Shown: positions 34,459 to 40,969 of the stretch, piece after piece
Numbering within the stretch: position 1 is the stretch's first letter
Layout of the letters: every line of letters starts with the position of its first letter
Source: Actinomycetota bacterium
Lineage (GTDB): Bacteria; Actinomycetota; Acidimicrobiia; Acidimicrobiales; CAIXPF01
DNA length: 40,969 nt
NCBI GenBank assembly: GCA_016870475.1
Contig: VGBO01000016.1
Location: 1 to 40,969, forward strand
Direction: 5' to 3'
Notes under the pieces: generated by a model
What the model was told of the DNA's origin: nothing
The model's input: the letters and a program-made list of their open reading frames with translations, nothing else
Databases searched by the model: none
Made by a program: the position numbers and the translations under genes

Positions 34459-35630
34459 CAGTGGTCGGCCTTCGCGCCGGCCTTGAGTCCGACGCGCACC
34501 TCCGCCGCCGCCCACTCGGGCCAACGGGCACGGCTCCGCTCGGCGAGGGTGCGCAACAGCTTGAGCGCACCGGGGTCGCTGTCGCCGGGCTTCGCCTCGA
34601 TCACGCCGTCCTGCAGCATCCGCATGATGATCTCCCGGCCGAGGTCGGTCCGGACGATCGTGAGGGTCCAATCGGTGGCGTCGCCGATGCCGCCGGTCGA
34701 GATGTCGGCGTGTTCCGCCGCGAAGTCCGGGCAGTGGTTGCAGCCCTCACGGGTCCAGGCGTGGCACTCCTTGAGGTTGATCTCGTGGTAGCTGCCGTCC
34801 TTCATCCAGACCTGGAAGACGCCCTTGATGTTCATCTTCTGGATCTGGTCCTTCTGCAGGCCGTACTTCAGCGCGAACAGCTCGTCGAAGAGCGAGTCGT
34901 CGAAGGACTTCGAGCACAGCAGGCCGATGTTCAGCTTGATGGGCTTGGACACCTTGCCGACCTTGCGGCTCCACATGACCGGTCCGATGGAGGTCTGGCA
35001 GCTCATGCCCACGAGCGCCAGGTTCGACAGCCCCTGATCGCGTGCCTCGTCGTAGGCGATGGTGTTCGCCGAGTAGGTGTAGCGGCTCCCCGCTCCGGCG
35101 AGGACCTCGTCACGGTTCGTCGCGACCATCGGCCGCGCCTTCCACCCGCCGTCGCTGCCACCCTCGAGACCCGACACCAACGCACCGTCGATGTAGCCGT
35201 TCTCGAGCGCCCAGATGAGGATCGCCGAGACGAGCCCGCCGTCCTGACCGGTCTCGTAGACGTGGTCATCGGCGGCGCGCACGAGCAGCACGTCCTTCGC
35301 GACCCCGAACACCTCGTCCGCCGTGCGGCTGCGACCGAAGAGGTGCTCGTCGGCCTGCGGCTCCCACGCCCGGAACCGCGGGCAGGCACGGGTGCAGGAC
35401 GTGCACCCCTTCTCACCGTGGCCGCAGTTGTCGGGGCCGAGCTCGTCCTCGAGGTGGAACGGCTTGTACTGGCCCGGCTCGTGCTTGTAGCCGATCACGT
35501 CGTGCGGGCAGGCGATCACGCAGCCGGCGCACCCGGTGCACAGGCCGGAGGTGATGACCTCCTCGTGGAGCTCCTTCCACTGGAAGGTCCAGCGCTCCTT
35601 CGCTGCCGGGGCGTCCTCGGTGATCGTCAT
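34458..35630 (-). CDS. FrhB-type coenzyme F420 hydrogenase/dehydrogenase beta subunit-like iron-sulfur flavoprotein
   Basis: A 390-residue redox protein. The N-terminus carries ferredoxin-type cysteines: SGLCTGCAGCVIACPHDVIG (a CxxCxxCxxxCP cluster) and a second set CGHGEKGCTSCTRACP. The FrhB core follows, with TGQDGGLVSAILIWALENG, NLALVGMSCQTSIGP, IGLLCSKSFDD and EGCNHCPDFAAEHADISTGG. Family members pass electrons between F420, FAD and Fe-S clusters. It is coupled to the acyl-CoA dehydrogenase downstream and overlaps the Cys-rich protein upstream (ATGA). A TAGATT box 6 nt before the ATG may also allow a leaderless transcript. The actual substrate is unknown. Confidence 0.88.
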   Translation of the reverse strand: MTITEDAPAAKERWTFQWKELHEEVITSGLCTGCAGCVIACPHDVIGYKHEPGQYKPFHLEDELGPDNCGHGEKGCTSCTRACPRFRAWEPQADEHLFGRSRTADEVFGVAKDVLLVRAADDHVYETGQDGGLVSAILIWALENGYIDGALVSGLEGGSDGGWKARPMVATNRDEVLAGAGSRYTYSANTIAYDEARDQGLSNLALVGMSCQTSIGPVMWSRKVGKVSKPIKLNIGLLCSKSFDDSLFDELFALKYGLQKDQIQKMNIKGVFQVWMKDGSYHEINLKECHAWTREGCNHCPDFAAEHADISTGGIGDATDWTLTIVRTDLGREIIMRMLQDGVIEAKPGDSDPGALKLLRTLAERSRARWPEWAAAEVRVGLKAGAKADH

Positions 35631-35932
35631 GACGGCAATCTAGAGCAGGGCCCGAGCAGTTCGACGAGTTCCCCGGGCAGCTCCGCCCCGGCCCGGACGT
35701 CGTCGTCGAGCTGTGCGAACTCCTCGAACGGCAGGGTCGACTCGAGGAGGTCGTAGGCGCACGCGCACGCCGCCGCGTCACCACCCGCCCGGGTGCACGC
35801 GGCCACCGTCGCATCACGCGTCGCCTCGCCGTAGCCGGTCGGGGCGGGGGCACGACCGAGGCCGAGCGCCCCGGCGAGGAGCACCATCGCACCGAGCTCG
35901 ACGCCGAGGACGCCGAGGCGACGGCGCGTCAC
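35627..35932 (-). CDS. Small exported Cys-rich protein
   Basis: A 101-residue protein with an N-terminal membrane or signal segment (LGVLGVELGAMVLLAGALGLG) after a basic VTRRR start, then a short outer domain. That domain has cysteines in a C-x9-CxC...C pattern: AACTRAGGDAAACACAYDLLES, and a final Cys in LLGPCSRLPS. Similar pieces occur in actinobacterial secreted proteins, but I cannot name a function. It overlaps both neighbours by four bases (GTGA with the glycosylase, ATGA with the FrhB-like gene), so it is co-translated with them. Confidence 0.75.
   Translation of the reverse strand: MTRRRLGVLGVELGAMVLLAGALGLGRAPAPTGYGEATRDATVAACTRAGGDAAACACAYDLLESTLPFEEFAQLDDDVRAGAELPGELVELLGPCSRLPS
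35637..35642 (-). promoter_or_regulatory. Candidate -10 box before the FrhB-like gene
   Basis: TAGATT on the minus strand, 6 nt before the ATG at 35630, lying inside the 3' end of the Cys-rich protein gene. It would give a leaderless transcript for the FrhB-like/acyl-CoA dehydrogenase pair. Confidence 0.4.
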
Positions 35933-36648
35933 GCGTCCCGCTCCGACGGGTCGAGGCCGGCGAGCTCCCGGGCGCGGCCGAACACCGCGTCGAGCATCGC
36001 CGGGGTGAGGCGACCGGTGAAGGTGTTCTGCTGGCTCACGTGGAACGAGCACAGCAGGGAGACGGGCCGCCCGTCGAGCCGGCCGGGGACCTCGAGACCG
36101 TGCCCGAACCTCGGTCGGGGGCTACCGAGTGCGGCGAGCCCCGCGACCGCCGCGTACCCGAACGCCCCGAGGGCGACGACGACCCGCACCTCGGTGAGGA
36201 GCGCGAGCTCACGGCGCAGGAACGGCAGACACGTGTCGCGTTCGGTCGGCGTGGGGCGGTTGGCCGGTGGGGCGCAACGCACCGGCATCGTGATCCAGGC
36301 GTCGCGGAGTCGCTGCCCGTCGTCGCGTGCGGTGCTCGTCGGCAGGTCCGCGAACCCGGTACGCCACAACGACGCGAACAGCACGTCGCCCGACCGGTCG
36401 CCCGTGAAGGTCCGACCGGTCCGGTTCGCCCCGTGCGCCGCGGGCGCGAGCCCGACCACGACGACCCGTGCCGCCGGGTCGCCGAACCCCGCGACGGGAC
36501 GGCCCCAGTAGGTCTCCTCCCGGTAGGCGGCCCGCCGCTCGAGGGCGACCTGCTCCCGCCACGCGACGAGCCGGTCGCACCGCCGGCAGCCCTCGATCTC
36601 CGCGGCGAGCACCTCGAGCTCGGTCCTTCGGACACGGGGAGGAGCCAC
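35929..36648 (-). CDS. Uracil-DNA glycosylase, family 5 (UDGb type)
   Basis: Iron-sulfur DNA-repair glycosylase of about 239 aa that removes uracil (and often other deaminated bases) from DNA. Motif 1 is the UDGb form GLAPAAHGANRTGRTFTGDRSGD. The second active-site motif SFHVSQQNTFTGRLT is close to the HPSQQN form, with Val in place of Pro. Cluster cysteines are probably CRRC near the N-terminus and those in RCAPP and RDTC. The start is GTG 36648, 6 nt after TACGCT (leaderless); an in-frame ATG lies 14 codons further upstream. It is divergent from the phosphomutase. Confidence 0.92.
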   Translation of the reverse strand: MAPPRVRRTELEVLAAEIEGCRRCDRLVAWREQVALERRAAYREETYWGRPVAGFGDPAARVVVVGLAPAAHGANRTGRTFTGDRSGDVLFASLWRTGFADLPTSTARDDGQRLRDAWITMPVRCAPPANRPTPTERDTCLPFLRRELALLTEVRVVVALGAFGYAAVAGLAALGSPRPRFGHGLEVPGRLDGRPVSLLCSFHVSQQNTFTGRLTPAMLDAVFGRARELAGLDPSERDA

Positions 36649-36654
36649 CTCCGC

Positions 36655-36660
36655 AGCGTA
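36655..36660 (-). promoter_or_regulatory. Candidate -10 box of the uracil-DNA glycosylase gene
   Basis: TACGCT on the minus strand, 6 nt before the GTG at 36648. It lies back to back with the plus-strand TAGCGT at 36673. Confidence 0.4.
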
Positions 36661-36672
36661 GGGGGACGCCGC

Positions 36673-36678
36673 TAGCGT
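36673..36678 (+). promoter_or_regulatory. Candidate -10 box of the phosphomutase cluster
   Basis: TAGCGT, 10 nt before the ATG at 36689, predicting a leader of about 3-4 nt. It forms a 40-bp divergent promoter region with the glycosylase gene. Confidence 0.45.
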
Positions 36679-36688
36679 GTTTGACGTC

Positions 36689-37315
36689 ATGGATGCGACG
36701 ACGGTGCTCCTCGTCCGCCACGGGCGCACGCCGACGACGGGGGCGACGTTGCCGGGTCGGGCGAAGGGCCTTCACCTCGCGCCGGAGGGACTCGAGCAGG
36801 CTCGCGTCGCGGCCGGGCGAATCGCTGCGCTGACACGCGTCGACGCCGTCTACGCCTCACCGCTCGATCGCACCCGGGAGACCGCCGCGCCGATCGGCCG
36901 CGCCGTCCGACGGCGGGTGCGGATCGAACCCGGCCTGCTGGAGTGCGACTTCGGCGGCTGGACGGGCCGAGCGCTGAAGGAGCTCGCCGAACTGCCCGAG
37001 TGGCGGACGGTGCAGCGGTACCCGTCGGGGTTCCGGTTCCCGAACGGCGAGTCGTTCACGGAGATGCAGAACCGCATGGTCGCCACCATCGACCGCCTCC
37101 GTGACCGCCACCCGGGCGGCACCGTCGTCGCGGTGTCGCACGCGGACCCCATCAAGGCGTTCCTCGCCCATGCGCTCGGAACGCATCTCGACTTGTTCCA
37201 ACGGATCGTCGTGTCGCCCTGTTCGGTGAGCATCGTGCAGTTCGGGCCGTCCGGTCCGGTCGTGCTCGCCGCGAACTCGACCGGGGACGACCTCACCGTC
37301 CTCGCACCCTCCTAG
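36689..37315 (+). CDS. Histidine-phosphatase-superfamily protein (MSMEG_4193 family)
   Basis: Phosphoglycerate-mutase-like histidine phosphatase, 208 aa. The catalytic RHG is in VLLVRHGRTPTTGATLPGR. Supporting arginine is in YASPLDRTRETA, glutamate in LLECDFGGWTG, and the second histidine in VVAVSHADPIKAFLAHALG. This subfamily is widespread in actinobacteria next to the DUF3090 and SCO1664-type genes, exactly as here; the substrate is unknown. It starts the cluster behind a TAGCGT box. Confidence 0.9.
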   Translation: MDATTVLLVRHGRTPTTGATLPGRAKGLHLAPEGLEQARVAAGRIAALTRVDAVYASPLDRTRETAAPIGRAVRRRVRIEPGLLECDFGGWTGRALKELAELPEWRTVQRYPSGFRFPNGESFTEMQNRMVATIDRLRDRHPGGTVVAVSHADPIKAFLAHALGTHLDLFQRIVVSPCSVSIVQFGPSGPVVLAANSTGDDLTVLAPS

Positions 37316-37320
37316 GCCTC

Positions 37321-37821
37321 ATGACCCCCTCGCCCTACGACATCCCTGCCTGCACCCACGTCACGGCCGGCGCCATCGGCCCGCCGGGTGGCCGCGTCTT
37401 CCACCTGCAGGCCGGTGCGCCGGGAACGCTCCTCACCTTGCGCTGCGAGAAGCAACACGTGCTCGCGCTCGCCGACGCGCTCGCTGCGGCACTGCCCGAC
37501 CTCCCCGCCCGACCGATCGGGACGCTCCCGCCGGCCGCGGAGCTTATCGACCCGGTCGAGCCCGTCTGGGTCGTCGGCGGTGTCGGCCTCGGCTACGACG
37601 ACGCCGCCGACCGGCTCGTCGTGGTGCTCGGCGAGCTCGTCGAGGGCGACGAACCCGGCGCTGTCGCCCGGTGGTCGATCACCCGCGAGCAGGCATTCAC
37701 CTTCGTCGCCCGGGCCCGGGAACTCGCCGAGGGCGGTCGTCCGGTGTGCCCGCTCTGCGACCGTCCGATCGACGCCGATGGGCACACGTGCCCGAAGACC
37801 AACGGGCACCGGCCCCACTGA
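37321..37821 (+). CDS. DUF3090 family protein
   Basis: Actinobacterial conserved protein of 166 aa. Typical opening region GRVFHLQAGAPGTLLTLRCEKQHVLALADAL, central PVEPVWVVGGVGLGYDDAADRLVVV, and a C-terminal cysteine motif (CPLCDRPIDADGHTCPKTNG) that could bind zinc. The function is unknown. It starts 5 bp after the phosphomutase stop and ends 5 bp before the SCO1664-like gene; the trio is a conserved unit in actinobacteria, often near mycothiol gene mshC, which is not visible here. Confidence 0.88.
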   Translation: MTPSPYDIPACTHVTAGAIGPPGGRVFHLQAGAPGTLLTLRCEKQHVLALADALAAALPDLPARPIGTLPPAAELIDPVEPVWVVGGVGLGYDDAADRLVVVLGELVEGDEPGAVARWSITREQAFTFVARARELAEGGRPVCPLCDRPIDADGHTCPKTNGHRPH

Positions 37822-37826
37822 CGGCC

Positions 37827-38543
37827 GTGCCGCCGCGCCGTTGGGCTCCGGACCCGGACACGCTCGCGCTGCTGCGCGAGGGTGACCTCGAGGTCGTCGG
37901 CCGCATGCCGTGGAGCTCCAACGCCACGTTCCTCGTCGCCTTCGACGACGCCGAGGGAACCCGTGCCGTCTACAAGCCGCTCCGGGGGGAGCGGCCGCTG
38001 TGGGACTTCCCCGCCGGGCTCCACCGCCGGGAGGTGGCCGCCTTCGAGCTCTCGCACGCGCTCGGCTGGGGGGTCGTGCCCCCGACCGTGCTCCGCGACG
38101 GGCCGCACGGCGAGGGGTCCGTCCAGCTCTTCGTCGACGCCGACTTCGCCCAGCACTACTTCACGATCCTCGAGGGTGGCCGACACCGCGAGGACCTCGA
38201 GGCGATCTGCGCGTTCGACCTCGTCGCGAACAACACCGACCGCAAGGGCGGGCACTGCCTCCTCGGCGGGGACGACCGCGTGTACGCGATCGATAACGGC
38301 CTGTCCTTCCACGAGGACTTCAAGGTGCGCACGGTGCTGTGGGACTTCGCGGACGAGCCCGTGCCCACCGGGCTCCTCGACGACCTCGCACGGCTCGTCG
38401 CCGACGGCCCCCCGGCCACGCTCGCCAACCTGCTCGATGCGGCCGAGATCGATGCGCTCGTCGAACGTGCCCGCTGGCTGGCCGCCCGGGCGACCTTCCC
38501 CGCCGACCCGACCGGCCACCGCTACCCGTGGCCGCTGGTGTGA
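37827..38543 (+). CDS. SCO1664 family protein (PI3/4-kinase-like fold)
   Basis: A 238-residue actinobacterial protein. The segment AVYKPLRGERPLWDFPAGLHRREVAAFELS resembles the ATP-binding lysine region, and AICAFDLVANNTDRKGGHCLL with VYAIDNGLSFHEDFKVRTVLW the catalytic and metal-binding loops, of PI3/4-kinase- or HipA-like folds. The substrate is unknown. The GTG start at 37827 removes a longer open frame that overlaps DUF3090. Its end is shared with the next gene in a GTGA overlap. Confidence 0.88.
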   Translation: MPPRRWAPDPDTLALLREGDLEVVGRMPWSSNATFLVAFDDAEGTRAVYKPLRGERPLWDFPAGLHRREVAAFELSHALGWGVVPPTVLRDGPHGEGSVQLFVDADFAQHYFTILEGGRHREDLEAICAFDLVANNTDRKGGHCLLGGDDRVYAIDNGLSFHEDFKVRTVLWDFADEPVPTGLLDDLARLVADGPPATLANLLDAAEIDALVERARWLAARATFPADPTGHRYPWPLV

Positions 38544-39535
38544 GCGACGTGGATCCCATCGAGCGGCTCGTGGAGACCGCGTCCGCCGCCGAGCTCGTCG
38601 ATGCCGTGGACGACTGGTGTGCGACCGGGCGGTGGGACGACCTGCTTCGCCTGTGGCGCCGGCTCGACCAGGCCGGCCGCACGGTGCGACAGCTCGGACC
38701 GGTCGCTGCGCACACCGCACACCGCCTCACGCTCGCCGCTCCCCCCGCCGTGGTCGCCACGGTGCTCGCGCAGGCGACGGGGCGACCCTCGGTCGGTCCG
38801 CTCACCGAGGTCGCCGCGTCGGTGCACGACTGGGCGGCCCTCGAGGGGCACCTCACCGGGCCGACGCGGACGCTCGTCGCGTATGAGCGGGTGGTCCGGG
38901 GCGAGGACCTGCGCGGCGCCCTCGACGTCGACCGAACGCTGTTCGATCTCCCGCTCGTGCTGCAACCGTGGGAACCACGCGTCGACGGCGCGGTCTACGA
39001 CCCGCTCGGTGGACGGTTCCCGGCGCCCGAGTCGCCCGAGTTCGGCGACCCGGTCGCCTGCGATCCCGACGCCCGCCCGATCGGCGACGAGGAGGCGATC
39101 GACGGCCTGCTCGACGTCGTGCGTATGTGGTCCGAGGAGTCCAACGGGTCGGTCGACGCCGTTGCCGTCGACGGCGACCAGCGGGCAGCGGTGGGGGCAC
39201 TCGGCGAGCCCGTTGCGTCCTTCGCCCTCCTCGACACCCCTGCGGCGCTCGAGCAGTTGTGCTGGGCGGGTGCGTCGGGTGGCGCAGCAGGCCCGCGACG
39301 CGGCGCGGCGGCCGGGCGGTTCGCAGCCTGGTGGGCCGTTGCGGCGATCACCGGCCGCACGGACGAGTGGCCCCTCGACCCCGACGACGTCGGGGCCGAG
39401 GCGGACCGTCTCGTCTGGTATGCGTGGGCGACCGGCAGGACCACGCCATGGACCTGCCGGTTGGTCGCCGTCGACGCCGACCGCGGGCGCTCGTTCGCGC
39501 TCGTCGCGGTCGACGACCGACTCAGCGGCCCTTGA
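38540..39535 (+). CDS. Unrecognised protein coupled to the SCO1664-family gene
   Basis: A 331-residue, acidic, soluble-looking protein; I do not recognise a family. The N-terminal half is helical and alanine-rich ([35 protein letters not shown]). A central [13 protein letters not shown] and [20 protein letters not shown] precede a second half resembling a small substrate- or cofactor-binding fold, ending [20 protein letters not shown]. No signal peptide or membrane helix is seen. The GTG at 38540 overlaps the previous stop, so it belongs to the phosphomutase-DUF3090-SCO1664 operon. Its end overlaps etfA by 14 bp. Confidence 0.78.
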   Translation: MSDVDPIERLVETASAAELVDAVDDWCATGRWDDLLRLWRRLDQAGRTVRQLGPVAAHTAHRLTLAAPPAVVATVLAQATGRPSVGPLTEVAASVHDWAALEGHLTGPTRTLVAYERVVRGEDLRGALDVDRTLFDLPLVLQPWEPRVDGAVYDPLGGRFPAPESPEFGDPVACDPDARPIGDEEAIDGLLDVVRMWSEESNGSVDAVAVDGDQRAAVGALGEPVASFALLDTPAALEQLCWAGASGGAAGPRRGAAAGRFAAWWAVAAITGRTDEWPLDPDDVGAEADRLVWYAWATGRTTPWTCRLVAVDADRGRSFALVAVDDRLSGP

Positions 39536-40487
39536 TCGCCTCGATGAGCTTCGGCATCACCTTGTGCACATCGCCGACGATGCCGAGGTCCGCGATCGAG
39601 AAGATCGGGGCCTCCTTGTCCTTGTTGATGGCGATGATGAACTTCGAGCCCTTCATGCCGACCATGTGCTGCGTCGCACCGGAGATGCCGCAGGCGATGT
39701 ACACCGTCGGCTTCACGACCTTGCCGGTCTGGCCGACCTGGTAGCTGTAGGGCACCCAGCCGGCGTCGACGATCGCCCGCGACGCGCCGGGTGCGGCCTT
39801 GAGGAGCTTGGCGAGGTCCTCGACCATGACGTACTTGTCGGACTCGCCGAGGCCACGGCCGCCGGAGACGACGATCTCCGCCTCCTCGAGCTTCGGGCCG
39901 GTGGCCTCTTCGACGTGACGGGACACGATCCGTGCACCGCCGGTCGAGCCGAGGTCCGGCACGTCGAGATCCTCGACGTCGGCCTCCGAGCCGCCCACAC
40001 CCTCCGCCGCGAAGGACTTCGGGCGCACGAGGAGGATCTTCACGCCGTCGCCCGTGAACTTCGTCTTCACGTTGGTCGTGCCGCCGAACACCGGTTCCAC
40101 GCCGACCACGTCGTCGCCGTCGACCTCGACGTCGACCACATTGGTGATGACCGGCACGCCGAGGCGCGCCGACAGCCGACCGGCGACGTCACGACCGTCG
40201 TAGGTGGTGCCGAGCATGATCAGGTCGGGGCCCTCGCCCGCCTGCACGGCGGCGGCGACCGCTGCGGCGACGGGGGTGCCGAGCAGCGCGCCTTCGAGGT
40301 CGCCGGTGGCGTGCACCGTCGTCGCCCCGTGCTCGCCGAGCACCTCGGCGACGTCGTCGCCGTCACCGCCGAAGAAGCACTCCACCGTGTCTGCGATCTC
40401 GCGGGCCTTGGCGAGCATCTCGAGGGTGATGGTCTTCACGCCACCCTCTGCCGCCTCGGCGAACACCCACACCTTGTCCAGTGCCAT
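39522..40487 (-). CDS. etfA: Electron transfer flavoprotein subunit alpha
   Basis: FAD-carrying large subunit of ETF, 321 aa, which takes electrons from acyl-CoA dehydrogenases to the quinone pool. The N-terminal domain begins [18 protein letters not shown]. The C-terminal FAD domain has [37 protein letters not shown] and [17 protein letters not shown], then [21 protein letters not shown]. The ATG at 40487 follows AGGAAC. It lies 25 bp after etfB, the usual pair order. Its likely clients include the acyl-CoA dehydrogenase at 33223-34458. Confidence 0.96.
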   Translation of the reverse strand: MALDKVWVFAEAAEGGVKTITLEMLAKAREIADTVECFFGGDGDDVAEVLGEHGATTVHATGDLEGALLGTPVAAAVAAAVQAGEGPDLIMLGTTYDGRDVAGRLSARLGVPVITNVVDVEVDGDDVVGVEPVFGGTTNVKTKFTGDGVKILLVRPKSFAAEGVGGSEADVEDLDVPDLGSTGGARIVSRHVEEATGPKLEEAEIVVSGGRGLGESDKYVMVEDLAKLLKAAPGASRAIVDAGWVPYSYQVGQTGKVVKPTVYIACGISGATQHMVGMKGSKFIIAINKDKEAPIFSIADLGIVGDVHKVMPKLIEAIKGR

Positions 40488-40512
40488 ATCGTTCGTTCCT
40501 TCGTCCGTGGCG

Positions 40513-40969
40513 TCAGATGATCTTGAGGTTCTCGAGGAAGGCGACGATCTCGCCGAAGGCTTCGCCCTCGTCCTCGACGACCCGGCCGGCCTGGCGGGCC
40601 TCGGCGGCGGCGATCTCGACGATCTCTTGGCCACCGCCGGCCCAGCCGACCTGGTCGGCAGCGAGGCCGAGGTCGGCGACCTTGAGCTCCTCGACCGGCT
40701 TCGACTTGGCCGCCATGATCCCCTTGAAGGAGGGGTAGCGGGGCTCGACCACACCGGCGGTCACCGAGACCACGGCGGGGAGCGGGCAGACCACGTCGTC
40801 GTAGCCGTCCTCGGTCTGACGCTGGATCGAGACGCTCGAACCTTCGACCTTCACCGACTTCGCGAAGGTGACGGCCGGCAGGCCGAGCAGTTCCGCGACC
40901 TGCATGGGCACCGTGCCCGTGTAGCCGTCGGAGGACTCCGTCGCCGTCAGGATCAGGTCGGGCTTCGAG
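40513..40969 (-). CDS. etfB: Electron transfer flavoprotein subunit beta (partial, 5' end outside window)
   Basis: C-terminal part (about 151 residues) of the ETF small subunit. The AMP-binding loop region is visible at the right edge: PDLILTATESSDGYTGTVPM, then QVAELLGLPAVTFAKSVKV, PAVVSVTAGVVEPRYPSFKG and IMAAKSKPVEELKVADLGL. The frame runs off the window, so the start lies outside. It is cotranscribed with etfA. Confidence 0.95.
   Translation of the reverse strand, partial: SKPDLILTATESSDGYTGTVPMQVAELLGLPAVTFAKSVKVEGSSVSIQRQTEDGYDDVVCPLPAVVSVTAGVVEPRYPSFKGIMAAKSKPVEELKVADLGLAADQVGWAGGGQEIVEIAAAEARQAGRVVEDEGEAFGEIVAFLENLKII

Overview
This is very GC-rich DNA from an actinobacterium. The order argS-lysA-hom-thrC-(homoserine kinase)-rho-prfA-prmC-wecA-atpI-atpB-E-F-H-A matches, on one strand, the well-known mycobacterial block. 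FrhB-like and PPOX-type flavin/F420 proteins, a family-5 uracil-DNA glycosylase, the phosphomutase/DUF3090/SCO1664 trio and short TANNNT -10 boxes close to start codons all fit Actinobacteria. I lean towards class Acidimicrobiia, but that is inference. About 43 protein genes and one tRNA are packed with almost no spare DNA, and no non-coding stretch reaches 300 bases.

Layout. 1-5062 (minus): the ATP synthase operon, atpZ-atpI-atpB-atpE-atpF'-atpF-atpH-atpA, with atpA cut by the left edge and a good promoter just upstream. 5149-5790 (plus): an isolated sugar transferase. 5791-18865 (minus): a housekeeping block in transcription order argS, lysA, hom, thrC, an apgM-type proposed homoserine kinase in the thrB position, rho, an unrecognised gene where rpmE would be expected, prfA, prmC, a PPOX protein and wecA. 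18913-21485 (plus): a crotonase, tRNA-Arg(CCG) and a Baeyer-Villiger monooxygenase. 21488-24940 (minus): nitroreductase, lipoprotein, a membrane-anchored ECF sigma/anti-sigma fusion and a small heat-shock protein. 25034-30680 (plus): a tightly overlapping carotenoid operon (GGPP synthase, crtI, crtB, glycosyltransferase, crtYc, crtYd, PEBP protein). 30668-33198: ispD (minus), a divergent short IspD-like gene (plus) and an LCP-family protein (minus). 33223-36648 (minus): acyl-CoA dehydrogenase, FrhB-like protein, exported Cys-rich protein and uracil-DNA glycosylase. 36689-39535 (plus): phosphomutase, DUF3090, SCO1664-family and an unknown protein. 39522-40969 (minus): etfA and a partial etfB.

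The most unusual signals are as follows. (1) The Rho at the canonical rho locus has lost the Walker A lysine, part of the Q-loop and the usual R-loop sequence. (2) An ECF sigma factor is fused to a zinc-finger anti-sigma segment, one membrane helix and an extracytoplasmic domain; it and the adjacent lipoprotein gene carry the same bipartite element (GTGACC-N15-GGATC-N2-CCCGGCA), which suggests a self-contained envelope-sensing circuit. (3) A short gene divergent from ispD carries the IspD arm motifs that the neighbouring ispD itself appears to lack. (4) All five convergent gene pairs abut or overlap, and no intrinsic terminator is visible at any of them. (5) Many genes look leaderless or nearly so, with TAGCGT-like -10 boxes 6-10 nt before the start codon.

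Everything was read by eye from the sequence. No database search or alignment was run.
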